Position numbers and translations under genes: made by a program. 49,563 bases of DNA from Lachnospiraceae bacterium. Lineage in GTDB: Bacteria > Bacillota > Clostridia > Lachnospirales > Lachnospiraceae. The notes below the pieces were generated by a model that saw only the letters and a program-made list of their open reading frames with translations, had not been told where the DNA came from and searched no databases. Shown here piece by piece: positions 16,482-26,256 of this stretch. The first letter of the stretch is position 1, and each line of letters begins with the position of its first letter. The stretch is from contig JAFRGQ010000059.1 in assembly GCA_017433725.1 (NCBI GenBank), positions 1-49,563 of the forward strand, given 5' to 3'.

Positions 16482-17369
16482 TCACTCCGGGTCAAAGTTC
16501 ACATTTTCCAGAAACTTCTTCTTGAACACATTCCTATATTTCAGCGGAGACACCCCCTTCTCATTTTTAAAGACCCTGCTGAAATACATGGGATTCTCAT
16601 AACCGACGATATGCGCTATATTAGCGACAGTCTCATCTGTTGTCTCGAGAAGAATCTGTGCATTGCGCATGCGCGCATGCAGAATAAATTTCGTGGGTGA
16701 GATACCGACGACGCCGCGGAAACATTTGTTGAACCAACTGATACTCATGTTTCTCGATGCGGCATATTCCTCAATATTTATACTCTCATTGTAGTGCTCT
16801 CTGAAATAATCCTTGGCGTATGATACTTCCGCCTGTGCGAACCCGGATATTTTCAGATTTTTCTGGTTCATTTTTCTGTTGATCGTCATCATGAGTTCCC
16901 TGAACAGGCAAATCAGCATCTCCTCATATTGAAGGGGACATTCTATAAGCTCATCCCTCATCTTCTTAAAAAGATCCTCATATTCGTATGATATTCCGGT
17001 ATGCAGTACATACTTATCCAGCGGAATGCTGTAGTGTTTCAGAATATTTTTGACCTGGCCGCCCGTAAAATGCACGAACCAGTACTGAGAATTGTCCTTA
17101 CCAAGAAAAAAATAACGCTGTTCCTGTTTGGGCTGATACAGCACCATATTGCCGGCCGGAACAATAATCTCCTTATCATCAAGCTGAAAATGCCCTTCAC
17201 CTGCAGCTACGTATATGAGCTGCCAGTCTATGCGTCCCTTCGGGCGCCAGGTCGGCAGTTTCGGCCATGATTGAAGCTGATAGGTGCCGACACTCAGAAT
17301 CCGAAGGTCCATCTTAGTTTCCTTGAAAGGAATTCTGGAATTATTAAGATAACCTGAATTTACGTACAT
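16482..17369 (-). CDS. AraC-family transcriptional regulator
   Basis: This is a 295-residue protein when started at ATG 17369. A longer frame opens at 17390, but the strong site CTCCCTCCTT (minus AAGGAGGGAG, 17376-17385) lies inside it and is well spaced for 17369. Residues about 20-160 form a cupin-type sugar-sensing domain (FQLDDKEIIVPAGNMVLYQP). Residues about 190-290 are two AraC helix-turn-helix units, with NIEEYAASRNMSISWFNKCF and the signature segment IAHIVGYENPMYFSRVFKNEKG. It is divergent from the beta-galactosidase and sugar transporter genes, so it very likely activates them in response to a galactoside (inference). Confidence 0.92.
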   Translation of the reverse strand: MYVNSGYLNNSRIPFKETKMDLRILSVGTYQLQSWPKLPTWRPKGRIDWQLIYVAAGEGHFQLDDKEIIVPAGNMVLYQPKQEQRYFFLGKDNSQYWFVHFTGGQVKNILKHYSIPLDKYVLHTGISYEYEDLFKKMRDELIECPLQYEEMLICLFRELMMTINRKMNQKNLKISGFAQAEVSYAKDYFREHYNESINIEEYAASRNMSISWFNKCFRGVVGISPTKFILHARMRNAQILLETTDETVANIAHIVGYENPMYFSRVFKNEKGVSPLKYRNVFKKKFLENVNFDPE

Positions 17370-17469
17370 AATAGTCTCCCTCCTTGGCATAAAAACTAGC
17401 TACACAGTACAAACTCAGAACAGTCTGGCCATGGAACAATGGAGCTTCGGCACAGTTCGGCTGCTGAGA

Positions 17470-17497
17470 TTTATAGTTTACAAAATATATTGGACAA
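17470..17497 (-). promoter_or_regulatory. Candidate promoter of the AraC gene
   Basis: On the minus strand TTGTCC (17497-17492) and TATAAA (17475-17470) are separated by 16 nt, about 100 nt before the start at 17369. Confidence 0.45.
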
Positions 17498-17588
17498 TTT
17501 CCACAGGCATAAGGATTTGTGCATAAAATGAATCGCTTTGTTCATATGCTTTTAAATGTGTGAATTGTATCATTTCTTATATAACTGT

Positions 17589-17600
17589 CGTTTCGAAACG
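17589..17600. promoter_or_regulatory. Perfect palindrome upstream of beta-galactosidase
   Basis: CGTTTCGAAACG is a perfect 12-bp palindrome 49 nt before the TTG start, and TTTCGAA recurs at 17641-17647. It is a candidate operator or leader element. Nothing else strong is visible in the AraC/galactosidase gap. Confidence 0.35.
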
Positions 17601-17648
17601 GGCACTTGTTGCCTTGAACGCATTTGGAGAGAAGGGGGTGTTTCGAAC

Positions 17649-20600
17649 TTGATTGTACCAAGACTCTATGAAGATCTGTCGGTTCTGCATCAGAATACCG
17701 TACCTTACCACTGTTACTTTATTCCAACCTCGAATTCCGCAGAGAATACAGGCGCTGTTCCTGCCGCGGAGGATTCCGACCGCGCGCAGATTCTCAGCGG
17801 ATGCAAATGGCTCTTTCGCTATTATCCAGGCATCCATACACTGCGCGAAGAGTTCTACCGGCAGGATTATGTGCCGGATGACAAATGGCGGCGTGAGAGC
17901 GTCCCGTTTTGCTGGCAGATGAGAGGGTATGACGAGAACCAGTATACAAATATCCGGTACCCGTTTCCCTTTGATCCGCCCTATGTTCCTCAGGATAATC
18001 CATGCGGCACCTATCTTCAGCGGTTTACGTGGCACAAAACTCCGGAAGCTCCGCGCACATACCTGAATTTTGAAGGGGTCGACTCTTGTTTTTTTGTATG
18101 GCTGAACGGTGTTTATGTCGGATACAGCCAGGTCACGCATCACACCTCGGAGTTCGAGGTCACGGAGCTGTTAAAAGAGGGGGAGAACCTGCTGGCGGTC
18201 CTTGTACTCAAGTGGTGTGACGGATCCTATCTGGAAGATCAGGACAAATTCAGGATGTCCGGCATCATCAGGGATGTCTATCTGGTAAGCCGTCCGGAAA
18301 ATCACATAGAGGATTATGTGATAACGACCGCATTGTCGCAGGATATGAAGACTGCTGAACTTAAAATAAAATTCTCGTTCAGCGGAGAGAAGGTACCGGT
18401 ACACATTGAGCTTGCCCTGTCTGCAGTCTCGGTTACGGGAGGTGATAAAAACCCGAAAACGGACGGTATAACGGTAACCGGAGCTGACTCGGATTCCCTC
18501 GAAAGACAGGAAGATATTTCGCTGAAATCAGGACTTGTCCTTGAGACCGACTTAGGTAAGAGGGATGAAATCAGTCTCAGGATTGATAATCCTTATCTCT
18601 GGAACGCCGAGTCACCGAACCTTTACACGCTTATTCTGAAGACTCCGGGTGAAACGATCACGGAGAAGGTTGGATTCAGAAGGGTCTGTGTGGAGGACGG
18701 AGTTCTGCTCCTGAACGATAGTCCGATCAAATTCAGGGGCGTCAACCGCCATGAATCGGATCCGGTAACAGGGTCCGCTGTGACAAGGGAGCAGGTCGAA
18801 AGAGATCTCCGCCTGATAAAAGACCACAATTTTAACGCAGTTCGTGCCAGTCACTACCCGGATGTGCCTTATTTCTATCAGTTATGCGATGAAATGGGTC
18901 TTTATGTGATCGATGAGGCGGATAATGAGAGTCATGGGACAGCTCCTCTCTATTTTAACGAGGATGACTATGCAGAGCGCATGAGGCTGGCACATGTACA
19001 GATTGCGGACAATCCCGCATTTGTACTGCCGACTCTTGATCGCGTTAGATCCATGGTCCTGCGCAATCGGAACAGACCTTGCATACTCGTCTGGTCCATG
19101 GGAAATGAGTGCGGGTACGGATGTACATTTGAAGAATCTCTCCGCTGGACGAAAGAGACAGATCCCACAAGGCTTACCCACTATGAGAGCGCGTTCTACA
19201 TGCCCCGGGACAGGGAATACGATGTCTCGAACATCGACCTCTTCGGCAGAATGTATCCTCCTTTTGATGAGGTCACAGACTATCTGAAGAGCAATCCGAA
19301 AAAGCCGCTTCTGCTCGTGGAGTATTGTCATTCCATGGGGAACAGTCCCGGAGATTTTCAGGAATACAGAGATCTGACGGAGAAGTATCCGCGCCTTTGC
19401 GGAGGATTTGTGTGGGAATTCTGCGATCACGCGGTTCTGAAAGGATATACGGAAGACGGAAGCCCCATGTATCTGTATGGCGGAGATCACGGCGAACTTC
19501 AGCATGACGGCAATTTCTGTCTTGACGGTCTGGTCTACCCGGACAGGAGACCGCATACAGGTCTGTATGAATATAAAAATGTACACAGGCCGCTCCGAGC
19601 TGACTATGACCTCGAAGAAGGACTACTCACGATCGGGAACTACTGGGATTTCACTGATCCGTCGACCTGCGTACAGGCTCACTACACTTTGACACAGGAT
19701 GGTGCGGAAATCGAAAGCGGCGTGATAGAAATCCCGCATATTGCTCCGCATGATAAGGAACAAGTTCCGCTTGAACTTGAGATTCCGGATAAAGGCAGAT
19801 GCTTCCTGCTCATCACATATATCATGGAGAAGGCAGCCGGAGGCCTTGCAAAGGGTCATATTCTCGGATTTGACGAGATAAGGATCCGAAATGCGGACAG
19901 CAGGTTCTGGAGGGCAGCGGAACTTTCTGCCGGTGAAGACGGGAACAGAGATTTTGTCATTGAGACACCTGTTGTACGTGAAAACGATAACCAAATTACA
20001 GTCTCCGGCAGGAACTTTACATATACGATGGACACCCTCTCCGGTCTTTTCATCTCTTTTGAAGTTTCCGGCAGGGAGTTCCTCAAGGCTCCGATTGATT
20101 TTAACCTGTGGAGAGCACCGACAGACAATGATAGTGCGCCCGCCGAATTATGGAGATGGGAACGTCTTGATCACACAGTGACCCGCGCATATGAGGTTAG
20201 AGCCGGGGCGGAGAAGGATACCGTCGTGATCCGTGTCCGTCAATCGGTTGCAGCCATGTCCGTTAAGCCGTTCCTCAGGATAAACGTCGGGTACACGATC
20301 TATCCTGACGGCAGAATTCGGGCCGACATTGAAGCTGATAAGGACCCGGAGGTACTTACTCTTCCGAGACTCGGACTTCGGATGTTCTTTAGCCCGGAAC
20401 TTGCGAATACTGAGTATTACGGCATAGGTCCGAAAGAGAGTTATATAGACAAATGCCGCAGCGGGACGCACGGCCTCTTTACCTCGAAAGTAGCGGACCT
20501 TCATGAGGACTACATAAGGCCGCAGGAGAACGGCAGCCATTGTGACTGCGATTATGTGAGGCTTGACGGTGGCGGCATGGAGTTTACGGTGGTGACTGCA

Positions 20601-20837
20601 GGCGAGGAAACATTTTCCTTTAACGCCTCCCTGTATACGCAGGAGGAACTTGAGAGCAAAAGACACAATTATGAACTTGAAAAATGCGGAGATACCGTTC
20701 TGTGCATAGACCATCGTATGGCGGGGATCGGATCAAAGAGCTGCGGTCCGGATCTCTCGAAGGAGTACAGGGTCGACGCGGATCATTATAAATTTGCAAT
20801 TGTCATGAAGCCGGATAGGACATTATTTAAAAATTAA
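17649..20837 (+). CDS. lacZ: Beta-galactosidase, glycoside hydrolase family 2
   Basis: This is a 1062-residue LacZ-type enzyme when started at TTG 17649, supported by AGAAGGGGG about 10 nt upstream. The frame extends to ATG 17556, but that segment (MCELYHFLYN...) has no family similarity, whereas PRLYEDLSVLHQNT is the normal start. Domains in order: GH2 sugar-binding (about 50-220), Ig-like, TIM barrel with FRGVNRHESDP and NAVRASHYPDVPYF, acid/base Glu in WSMGNECGYG, nucleophile Glu in LLVEYCHSMGN, then a second Ig domain and the small-chain domain with WRAPTDND. There is no signal peptide, so it hydrolyses imported galactosides in the cytoplasm. The transporter gene follows after 10 nt. Confidence 0.93.
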   Translation: MIVPRLYEDLSVLHQNTVPYHCYFIPTSNSAENTGAVPAAEDSDRAQILSGCKWLFRYYPGIHTLREEFYRQDYVPDDKWRRESVPFCWQMRGYDENQYTNIRYPFPFDPPYVPQDNPCGTYLQRFTWHKTPEAPRTYLNFEGVDSCFFVWLNGVYVGYSQVTHHTSEFEVTELLKEGENLLAVLVLKWCDGSYLEDQDKFRMSGIIRDVYLVSRPENHIEDYVITTALSQDMKTAELKIKFSFSGEKVPVHIELALSAVSVTGGDKNPKTDGITVTGADSDSLERQEDISLKSGLVLETDLGKRDEISLRIDNPYLWNAESPNLYTLILKTPGETITEKVGFRRVCVEDGVLLLNDSPIKFRGVNRHESDPVTGSAVTREQVERDLRLIKDHNFNAVRASHYPDVPYFYQLCDEMGLYVIDEADNESHGTAPLYFNEDDYAERMRLAHVQIADNPAFVLPTLDRVRSMVLRNRNRPCILVWSMGNECGYGCTFEESLRWTKETDPTRLTHYESAFYMPRDREYDVSNIDLFGRMYPPFDEVTDYLKSNPKKPLLLVEYCHSMGNSPGDFQEYRDLTEKYPRLCGGFVWEFCDHAVLKGYTEDGSPMYLYGGDHGELQHDGNFCLDGLVYPDRRPHTGLYEYKNVHRPLRADYDLEEGLLTIGNYWDFTDPSTCVQAHYTLTQDGAEIESGVIEIPHIAPHDKEQVPLELEIPDKGRCFLLITYIMEKAAGGLAKGHILGFDEIRIRNADSRFWRAAELSAGEDGNRDFVIETPVVRENDNQITVSGRNFTYTMDTLSGLFISFEVSGREFLKAPIDFNLWRAPTDNDSAPAELWRWERLDHTVTRAYEVRAGAEKDTVVIRVRQSVAAMSVKPFLRINVGYTIYPDGRIRADIEADKDPEVLTLPRLGLRMFFSPELANTEYYGIGPKESYIDKCRSGTHGLFTSKVADLHEDYIRPQENGSHCDCDYVRLDGGGMEFTVVTAGEETFSFNASLYTQEELESKRHNYELEKCGDTVLCIDHRMAGIGSKSCGPDLSKEYRVDADHYKFAIVMKPDRTLFKN

Positions 20838-20847
20838 GGGGGAAAGT

Positions 20848-22224
20848 ATGCAGGAAAAAACTTATTTAAAATGGTATAACAAGGTCGGTTACGGCTCCGG
20901 CGACATCGCGGGCAATGTTGTGTATGCCCTGCTGTCGGCATTTGTCATGATCTTCCTCACCGACACGGTCGGCATGAACGCCGGCGTGGTCGGCACGCTG
21001 ATCGCGGTTTCGAAGCTGTTCGATGGCGTGAGTGATATTTTCTTCGGATCTCTGATCGATAAGACGCATACAAAGATGGGAAAAGCGCGCCCGTGGATGT
21101 TCTACGGCTTCTTCGGATGCGCGCTCTGTCTCGTGGCGATCTTCTGCATTCCGGCAGATATCAGTCCGACAGCCCAGTATGCGTGGTTCTTCATCGCGTA
21201 TACACTGCTGAACGCCGGCTTCTATACAGCGAATAACATTGCTTATTCCGCACTGACAGCGCTTGTCACGAAGAATAACCATGAGCGCGTCCAGATGGGA
21301 TCGATCCGATTTATGTTCGCTTTCGGAACCAGCATGCTCATCCAGACGATCACTGTCGGTATGGTAGCCTATTTCGGAGGCGGTGCCGCTGCCTGGAGAA
21401 CCGTTGCGGTCATCTACGCGGTCGTCGGCATCATTTCCAACACAATTTCCGTCTTCTCCGTGAAAGAGCTTCCGCCGGAAGAACTCGACGACGCGGAGAT
21501 AACGAAGCAGCCTGGCGAGGAGGAGAAGTACAGTCTGCTCGATGCATTCAAGCTGCTCATTCAGAATAAATATTATCTTATGATCTGTGCTTCCTATATT
21601 CTGATGCAGATTTATTCCGCTACGCTGAACATGGGCATTTACTATATGACGTATGTGCTCAAAAATGCAAACCTGCTCGGCGTTTTCTCCTGGGCCATCA
21701 ACATTCCGATGATCATAGGCCTTCTGTTCACACCGACCCTGGTCGCAAAATGGGGTGGCATGTACAGGCTCAACCTCACAGGTTACACGCTCGGAACACT
21801 CGGAAGACTTGGCGTAGTCATTGCGGGTTATCTCGGCTCCGTTCCGCTGATGCTTGCTTTCACGGCAATCGCGGCAATCGGCATGAGTCCGCTGCAGGGA
21901 GATATGAATGCATTGATCGCAACATGTTCTGAGTACACCTACCTTACAAGCGGTAAGCGCGTCGACGGCACCATGTATTCCTGCACTTCTCTGGGAACCA
22001 AGCTGGGCGGAGGTATCGGTACGGCGCTGGCCGGATGGCTGCTGGCTTTCAGCGGTTACGTCGGCGGAGCTGCCGAGCAGAGTGCATCCTGTCTGAATAT
22101 GCTTCACATCATGTATCTGTGGATGCCGATGTGCTTTAACCTGCTGATTACCCTGATCCTGACAAGGCTCAATGTTGAGAAAGCAAACGAAGACATCAGG
22201 GCCAAACAGCATGGCAGGGGATAA
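20848..22224 (+). CDS. GPH-family sugar:cation symporter
   Basis: This 458-residue membrane protein has about twelve transmembrane helices. It opens with the glycoside-pentoside-hexuronide (MelB/LacS) pattern KVGYGSGDIAGNVVYALLSAF, FLTDTVGMNAGVVG and KLFDGVSDIFFGSLIDKTHTKMGKARPW, where the two Asp residues are the cation-site type of MelB. No EIIA-like tail is present, unlike LacS. AAGGGGG precedes the ATG. It sits 10 nt after the beta-galactosidase gene and must be co-transcribed; together they form a galactoside uptake and cleavage unit under the AraC regulator. Lactose or another beta-galactoside is the likely substrate. Confidence 0.92.
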   Translation: MQEKTYLKWYNKVGYGSGDIAGNVVYALLSAFVMIFLTDTVGMNAGVVGTLIAVSKLFDGVSDIFFGSLIDKTHTKMGKARPWMFYGFFGCALCLVAIFCIPADISPTAQYAWFFIAYTLLNAGFYTANNIAYSALTALVTKNNHERVQMGSIRFMFAFGTSMLIQTITVGMVAYFGGGAAAWRTVAVIYAVVGIISNTISVFSVKELPPEELDDAEITKQPGEEEKYSLLDAFKLLIQNKYYLMICASYILMQIYSATLNMGIYYMTYVLKNANLLGVFSWAINIPMIIGLLFTPTLVAKWGGMYRLNLTGYTLGTLGRLGVVIAGYLGSVPLMLAFTAIAAIGMSPLQGDMNALIATCSEYTYLTSGKRVDGTMYSCTSLGTKLGGGIGTALAGWLLAFSGYVGGAAEQSASCLNMLHIMYLWMPMCFNLLITLILTRLNVEKANEDIRAKQHGRG

Positions 22225-22238
22225 TCGAATATGCTGCA

Positions 22239-22267
22239 TTGCCTTTTTCTCAAATAGAACATATAAT
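22239..22267 (+). promoter_or_regulatory. Sigma-A promoter of trpS
   Basis: TTGCCT (22239-22244) and TATAAT (22262-22267) with a 17-nt spacer, 42 nt before the start codon. No T-box is present in this leader. Confidence 0.75.
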
Positions 22268-22309
22268 ACAGTTTGAACCTAAAGATTTCAAACGGCGAGG
22301 AGAAAAAGG

Positions 22310-23416
22310 ATGAGCAAGATTATTTTGACCGGTGACAGGCCTACGGGCAGATTACATATAGGACACTATGTCGGATCCCTGAGACGGAGAGTAGAGCTTC
22401 AGAATTCAGGGAAATTTGATGAAATTTATATCATGATAGCAGATGCGCAGGCTCTGACCGACAACATGGACAATCCGGAGAAGGTGCGTGAAAATATCAT
22501 TGAGGTAGCGCTCGACTACCTTTCTGTCGGCCTTGATCCCGCAAAGTCCAACCTGTTCATCCAGTCGCAGGTCGTGGAACTCACAGAGCTGACTTTCTAC
22601 TATATGAATCTGGTCACAGTCGCAAGACTTCAGAGAAACCCGACGGTCAAGGCCGAGATCCAGATGAGAAAGTTCGAGAACAGCATCCCTGTCGGTTTCT
22701 TTACCTATCCGATCAGCCAGGCTTCCGATATCACCGCGTTTAAGGCTACGACCGTACCTGTCGGTGAGGACCAGGAACCGATGATCGAGCAGACAAGAGA
22801 AATCGTGAGAAAGTTCAATTCGACATACGGTGACGGCCATACACTGGTCGAGCCGGAGATTCTTCTTCCGGATAATGACGCATGTCTCCGCCTTCCGGGT
22901 ACAGACGGAAAAGCCAAGATGAGCAAGTCGCTCGGAAACTGCATTTATCTCTCTGATACGCAGCAGGAAGTCAAGAAGAAGGTCATGAGTATGTATACCG
23001 ATCCCGGACATCTGAAAGTTTCCGATCCGGGAAAAATCGAGGGCAATACTGTATTCATTTATCTTGACGCGTTCTGCAAGGATGAGCATTTTGCTAAATA
23101 TCTTCCGGATTACGCAAATCTCGACGAGCTCAAGGCACACTATCAGCGCGGCGGTCTCGGCGATGTCAAGGTCAAGAAATTCCTGATCAAGGTGCTTGAG
23201 GAGGAGCTTGCTCCGATCCGTGCACGCAGAAGAGAGTATGAGAACAACATTGAGTATGTCTACGAAGTGCTGAAGAAGGGAACCGAGGCCGCACGGGCCA
23301 AGGCTGCGCAGACGCTTGCCGATGTAAAGAGTGCGATGCGTATCAACTATTTTGAAGACACGGAGATGATTCAGAGGCAGCAGGCATACTTTAACGAGTT
23401 GCATAAGAAGCAGTAA
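22310..23416 (+). CDS. trpS: Tryptophanyl-tRNA synthetase
   Basis: This 368-residue class I synthetase charges tRNA-Trp. It opens with [20 protein letters not shown] (HIGH motif) and carries [11 protein letters not shown] (KMSKS motif) around residue 205. It also has the [17 protein letters not shown] active-site helix of the TrpS family. It is somewhat longer than the usual 330-residue form, mainly through a longer C-terminal helical part. GGCGAGGAG precedes the ATG. It has its own promoter and an AT-rich terminator and is independent of the galactoside operon. Confidence 0.95.
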   Translation: MSKIILTGDRPTGRLHIGHYVGSLRRRVELQNSGKFDEIYIMIADAQALTDNMDNPEKVRENIIEVALDYLSVGLDPAKSNLFIQSQVVELTELTFYYMNLVTVARLQRNPTVKAEIQMRKFENSIPVGFFTYPISQASDITAFKATTVPVGEDQEPMIEQTREIVRKFNSTYGDGHTLVEPEILLPDNDACLRLPGTDGKAKMSKSLGNCIYLSDTQQEVKKKVMSMYTDPGHLKVSDPGKIEGNTVFIYLDAFCKDEHFAKYLPDYANLDELKAHYQRGGLGDVKVKKFLIKVLEEELAPIRARRREYENNIEYVYEVLKKGTEAARAKAAQTLADVKSAMRINYFEDTEMIQRQQAYFNELHKKQ

Positions 23417-23434
23417 TTATTCTTTATCGCGCGA

Positions 23435-23457
23435 TTGTATAAATTTTATACATTTTT
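23435..23457 (+). terminator. AT-rich terminator after trpS
   Basis: TGTATAAA and TTTATACA form a short AT-rich hairpin followed by TTTTTT. The stem is weak. Confidence 0.5.
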
Positions 23458-23462
23458 TAGTA

Positions 23463-23490
23463 TTGACTTATTTTATAGAAGTAATATAGT
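23463..23490 (+). promoter_or_regulatory. Candidate promoter of the CstA gene
   Basis: TTGACT (23463-23468) and TATAGT (23485-23490) with 16 nt spacing. A second TATAAT at 23498-23503, preceded by TG, is an alternative -10. Confidence 0.55.
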
Positions 23491-23604
23491 GAAAGTGTAT
23501 AATACTGTTGCGCTGATCATGTAATAATGCAACAAAGTTCATAAAAAGACAGAGCATGATTGGCCTTTTCTAAATTATAAAATCTTTACGAAGGGGGCGA
23601 TTTT

Positions 23605-25077
23605 ATGATTAGCTTTATTATCTGTCTGGCACTTTTGATATGCAGCTACTTTACTTACGGTAAAGTAGTCGACGGAGCATTTGCTCCGGATGACCGTGAG
23701 ACACCGGCTGTTGCAATCAATGACGGAATTGACTATGTTGTCCTTCCGGCATGGAAACTGTTTCTTGTCCAGCTCCTGAATATTGCGGGACTTGGCCCGA
23801 TCTTCGGTGCTATGCAGGGTGCCCTGTGGGGACCAATCGTATTCCTGTGGATCACATTCGGTACAATTTTCGCAGGTGCTGTTCATGACTACTTCGCAGG
23901 TATGCTTTCCGAGAGAAATAACGGTGCATCCATCTCAGAAGTTATCGGTATCTATTTGGGACCGGTCATGAAGACGGTCATGCGTATTTTCGCAGTTGTT
24001 CTTCTGGTCATGGTCGGTACTGTATTCGCAGTAGGTCCGGCAGGCCTTCTGGTCAAGCTTCTCACAGAGAAGGGTGTTACGGGCCCGTTCGCACAGACAA
24101 CCGTATGGCTTGCAATTATCCTGATTTACTATTTCATCGCAACATTTATTTCCATCGATGCGATCATCGGTCGTATTTATCCTGTTTTCGGATTCTGCCT
24201 GATCGCTATGGCTGTCGGCGTTATCATCGGTATCCCGACTCACGGATATGCAATCCCTGAGATCTGGGCAAACTTCAGAAGTATGCATCCGGCAGGAACC
24301 CCTGTATGGAGCTTTATGTTCATCACAGTCGCCTGCGGTGCTATTTCCGGTTTCCATTCAACACAGTCTCCGCTGATGGCACGCTGCCTGAAGTCTGAGA
24401 GACAGGGTCACTTCGTATTCTACGGCGCAATGGTCGCTGAGGGCTGCATCGCTCTGATCTGGGCTGCAGCAGGTTGCTCACTGTATGAAGTAACAGACGG
24501 ACTGAACACCGGCCTCGCAGCTATTCTTGCAGACGGTCAGTCAGCAGCTATCTATGATGTATGTGTTCATACGATGGGGTCTGTCGGCGTTATCCTTGCC
24601 ATGCTCGGCGTTATCGCATGCCCGATCACATCCGGCGATACTGCATTCCGTTCCGCAAGACTTACACTTGCAGACTGGCTGAAGATCGACCAGGAGTCTT
24701 ATGCAAATCGTCTGAAGCTTTGTATCCCGGTACTTGGCGCAGGTGCATTCCTCGGCTTTGGTAACACGCTCGGATTCCTGAGCTATACGGTAATCTGGAG
24801 ATACTTCAGCTGGACAAATCAGACTCTCGCAATGATCGTTCTCTGGGCAGGTGCAATGTACCTTGTACAGGAGGGCAAGAACTACAAGATCTGCATGATC
24901 CCGGCTACATTCATGAGTGCGGTTTCCGCTACATATTTCGTCATGGCTCCCGAGTGCCTCGGCATGATTCCTGCACTGACCAACAATACGCTTGTTGCTT
25001 ATCCGGCAGGTATCGTTATTGCGATCGCATTCCTCGCTATATTCCTGAAGAGTGCTAAGAAGTATCAGACCGCATAA
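23605..25077 (+). CDS. cstA: CstA-family carbon starvation transporter
   Basis: This 490-residue polytopic membrane protein is of the short CstA form found in Bacillota and anaerobes, with about thirteen hydrophobic segments. Diagnostic stretches include the FGAMQGALWGPIVFLWITFG core, GAVHDYFAGMLSERNNGASISE, GAISGFHSTQSPLMARCL, and CPITSGDTAFRSARLTLADW late in the protein. The family transports pyruvate (CstA/BtsT) or peptides. GAAGGGGGCG precedes the ATG. It is a single-gene unit with its own promoter and a long-stem terminator. Pyruvate uptake would fit the fermentative gene content, but the substrate is inferred. Confidence 0.9.
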   Translation: MISFIICLALLICSYFTYGKVVDGAFAPDDRETPAVAINDGIDYVVLPAWKLFLVQLLNIAGLGPIFGAMQGALWGPIVFLWITFGTIFAGAVHDYFAGMLSERNNGASISEVIGIYLGPVMKTVMRIFAVVLLVMVGTVFAVGPAGLLVKLLTEKGVTGPFAQTTVWLAIILIYYFIATFISIDAIIGRIYPVFGFCLIAMAVGVIIGIPTHGYAIPEIWANFRSMHPAGTPVWSFMFITVACGAISGFHSTQSPLMARCLKSERQGHFVFYGAMVAEGCIALIWAAAGCSLYEVTDGLNTGLAAILADGQSAAIYDVCVHTMGSVGVILAMLGVIACPITSGDTAFRSARLTLADWLKIDQESYANRLKLCIPVLGAGAFLGFGNTLGFLSYTVIWRYFSWTNQTLAMIVLWAGAMYLVQEGKNYKICMIPATFMSAVSATYFVMAPECLGMIPALTNNTLVAYPAGIVIAIAFLAIFLKSAKKYQTA

Positions 25078-25116
25078 AACTCAGGCGCGATGTTGCATAG
25101 AATGAACATATAAACT

Positions 25117-25205
25117 GTCGCACAGACACAACATAACGGTATGGTGACATTATATGCAGGTGTCGGCCGGAGGCGCTTATGTTGGTCTGTGCGGCTTTTC
25201 TTTTT
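25117..25205 (+). terminator. Long-stem terminator after cstA
   Basis: The 20-nt arm 25117-25136 pairs with the 19-nt arm 25177-25195 (GTCGCACAGAC.../...GTCTGTGCGGC) with one bulge and a G-T pair, followed by TTTTCTTTTT. Confidence 0.75.
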
Positions 25206-25221
25206 ACCCGGGGAGGTTATT

Positions 25222-26226
25222 ATGCTCTTTTCACCTGTACCTTTCGGAAAAATCATACTGGATCCGAATATTTTGAAAGAGGACCGGAAAAAGTGTATCA
25301 AAGCAGGTCCCTGCGGAATGGGAGAGCGTGCCCTCTACCTGAACAGCTTTTATTTATCCAGAAGATATTATGTCGTGTATTCGGAAATACGGCGCGTATT
25401 TAAGCGGATCGCCATGAGCAGCGGCGGATTTACCGGAAAGGGTGCGTTCAGCACGATTCCCTATCTTGTTGTTGTCCTGAAGGACGGACGCGAAAAGCAG
25501 TGCAATTTTAAGGTAGAGGAGAATGTCGATGTCATTTTGAAATGGATTGCAAAGAACCATCCTGAGATTTCTACCGTGACGGAGAAGGCTGAGAGAGCAG
25601 CGGCACTTCAAAAAGGACAGGTGAAAGCGGATGTCCCGAAAGAAGTGCAACATGAGATCGACCGCATCCGAAGCGATGAGGCATATCTTGAGAAAAAGCC
25701 TGAGATATATCAGAGGCTTTCGGCAGCGGTAAGAAGGAAGCGCACGATTGATCAAATGCCGAAGAGCAGCGTGATTCTGGTATCCGCAATCGCGCTTGCC
25801 GGTTTCATAGGGCTGGCGTCGGGAATATATTTTCTGACAAGCGGCGAGCCGTACGGTCCGTATCTTCTTCTCTTCGGAGCGGCTTTTCTGTTTTTTTCGC
25901 TGGCAGCGGGCACTCTGCCGGTCGGAAGAAACACAAAAGCGGCCGTGCAAAAGGAATGGAGGACGGCTGTTGCGGAATCGGAGCGATATATTTCCGGAAA
26001 GGCCGGTTTTTTCCTCCCGCCTCAGTATGCGCATCCGGTCGTCTGCGAGCGCATGATTCGCGTTTTGGAGAGCGGGCGGGCAAAAACGTGCCGGGAAGCA
26101 CTGGATACTGTAAAGAGAGATCTGAAGAGTTTGAATTCCGGCGTGAAAGTGAGCCGGGAGGAACATGATGAGGTGGTGCAGGTGAAGCCGCTGTTCCTTG
26201 AGTGTAACTATCAGGACAAGATTTAA
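25222..26226 (+). CDS. Hypothetical protein with two membrane segments
   Basis: This is a 334-residue protein when started at ATG 25222, which follows GGGGAGG; the frame extends to 25141 but that part overlaps the cstA terminator. The N-terminal half (about 1-115) looks like a small beta-rich, PH-like domain (ALYLNSFYLSRRYYVVYSEI, then YLVVVLKDGREKQCNFKV). A charged helical linker comes next, then two adjacent hydrophobic helices (about 185-205 and 212-232) and a cytoplasmic helical tail ending ECNYQDKI. No family was recognised with confidence. It is first in a three-gene run with a MoxR-like ATPase and a vWA protein, so it may be their membrane anchor. Confidence 0.75.
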   Translation: MLFSPVPFGKIILDPNILKEDRKKCIKAGPCGMGERALYLNSFYLSRRYYVVYSEIRRVFKRIAMSSGGFTGKGAFSTIPYLVVVLKDGREKQCNFKVEENVDVILKWIAKNHPEISTVTEKAERAAALQKGQVKADVPKEVQHEIDRIRSDEAYLEKKPEIYQRLSAAVRRKRTIDQMPKSSVILVSAIALAGFIGLASGIYFLTSGEPYGPYLLLFGAAFLFFSLAAGTLPVGRNTKAAVQKEWRTAVAESERYISGKAGFFLPPQYAHPVVCERMIRVLESGRAKTCREALDTVKRDLKSLNSGVKVSREEHDEVVQVKPLFLECNYQDKI

Positions 26227-26256
26227 TCTGTGAAAGAGATTTGCAGGAGGATTATT

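Noticed and set aside
17556-17648. Extended N-terminus of beta-galactosidase from ATG 17556
   Set aside because: The extra 31 residues lack family similarity, and a ribosome binding site supports TTG 17649.
20866-22239. 457-codon open frame opposite the sugar transporter gene
   Set aside because: It mirrors the plus-strand transporter, has no family motifs and no start signals; it is a codon-bias shadow.
22225-22309. T-box for tryptophan before trpS
   Set aside because: The gap is 85 nt with a promoter near its middle; no T-box sequence or terminator is present.
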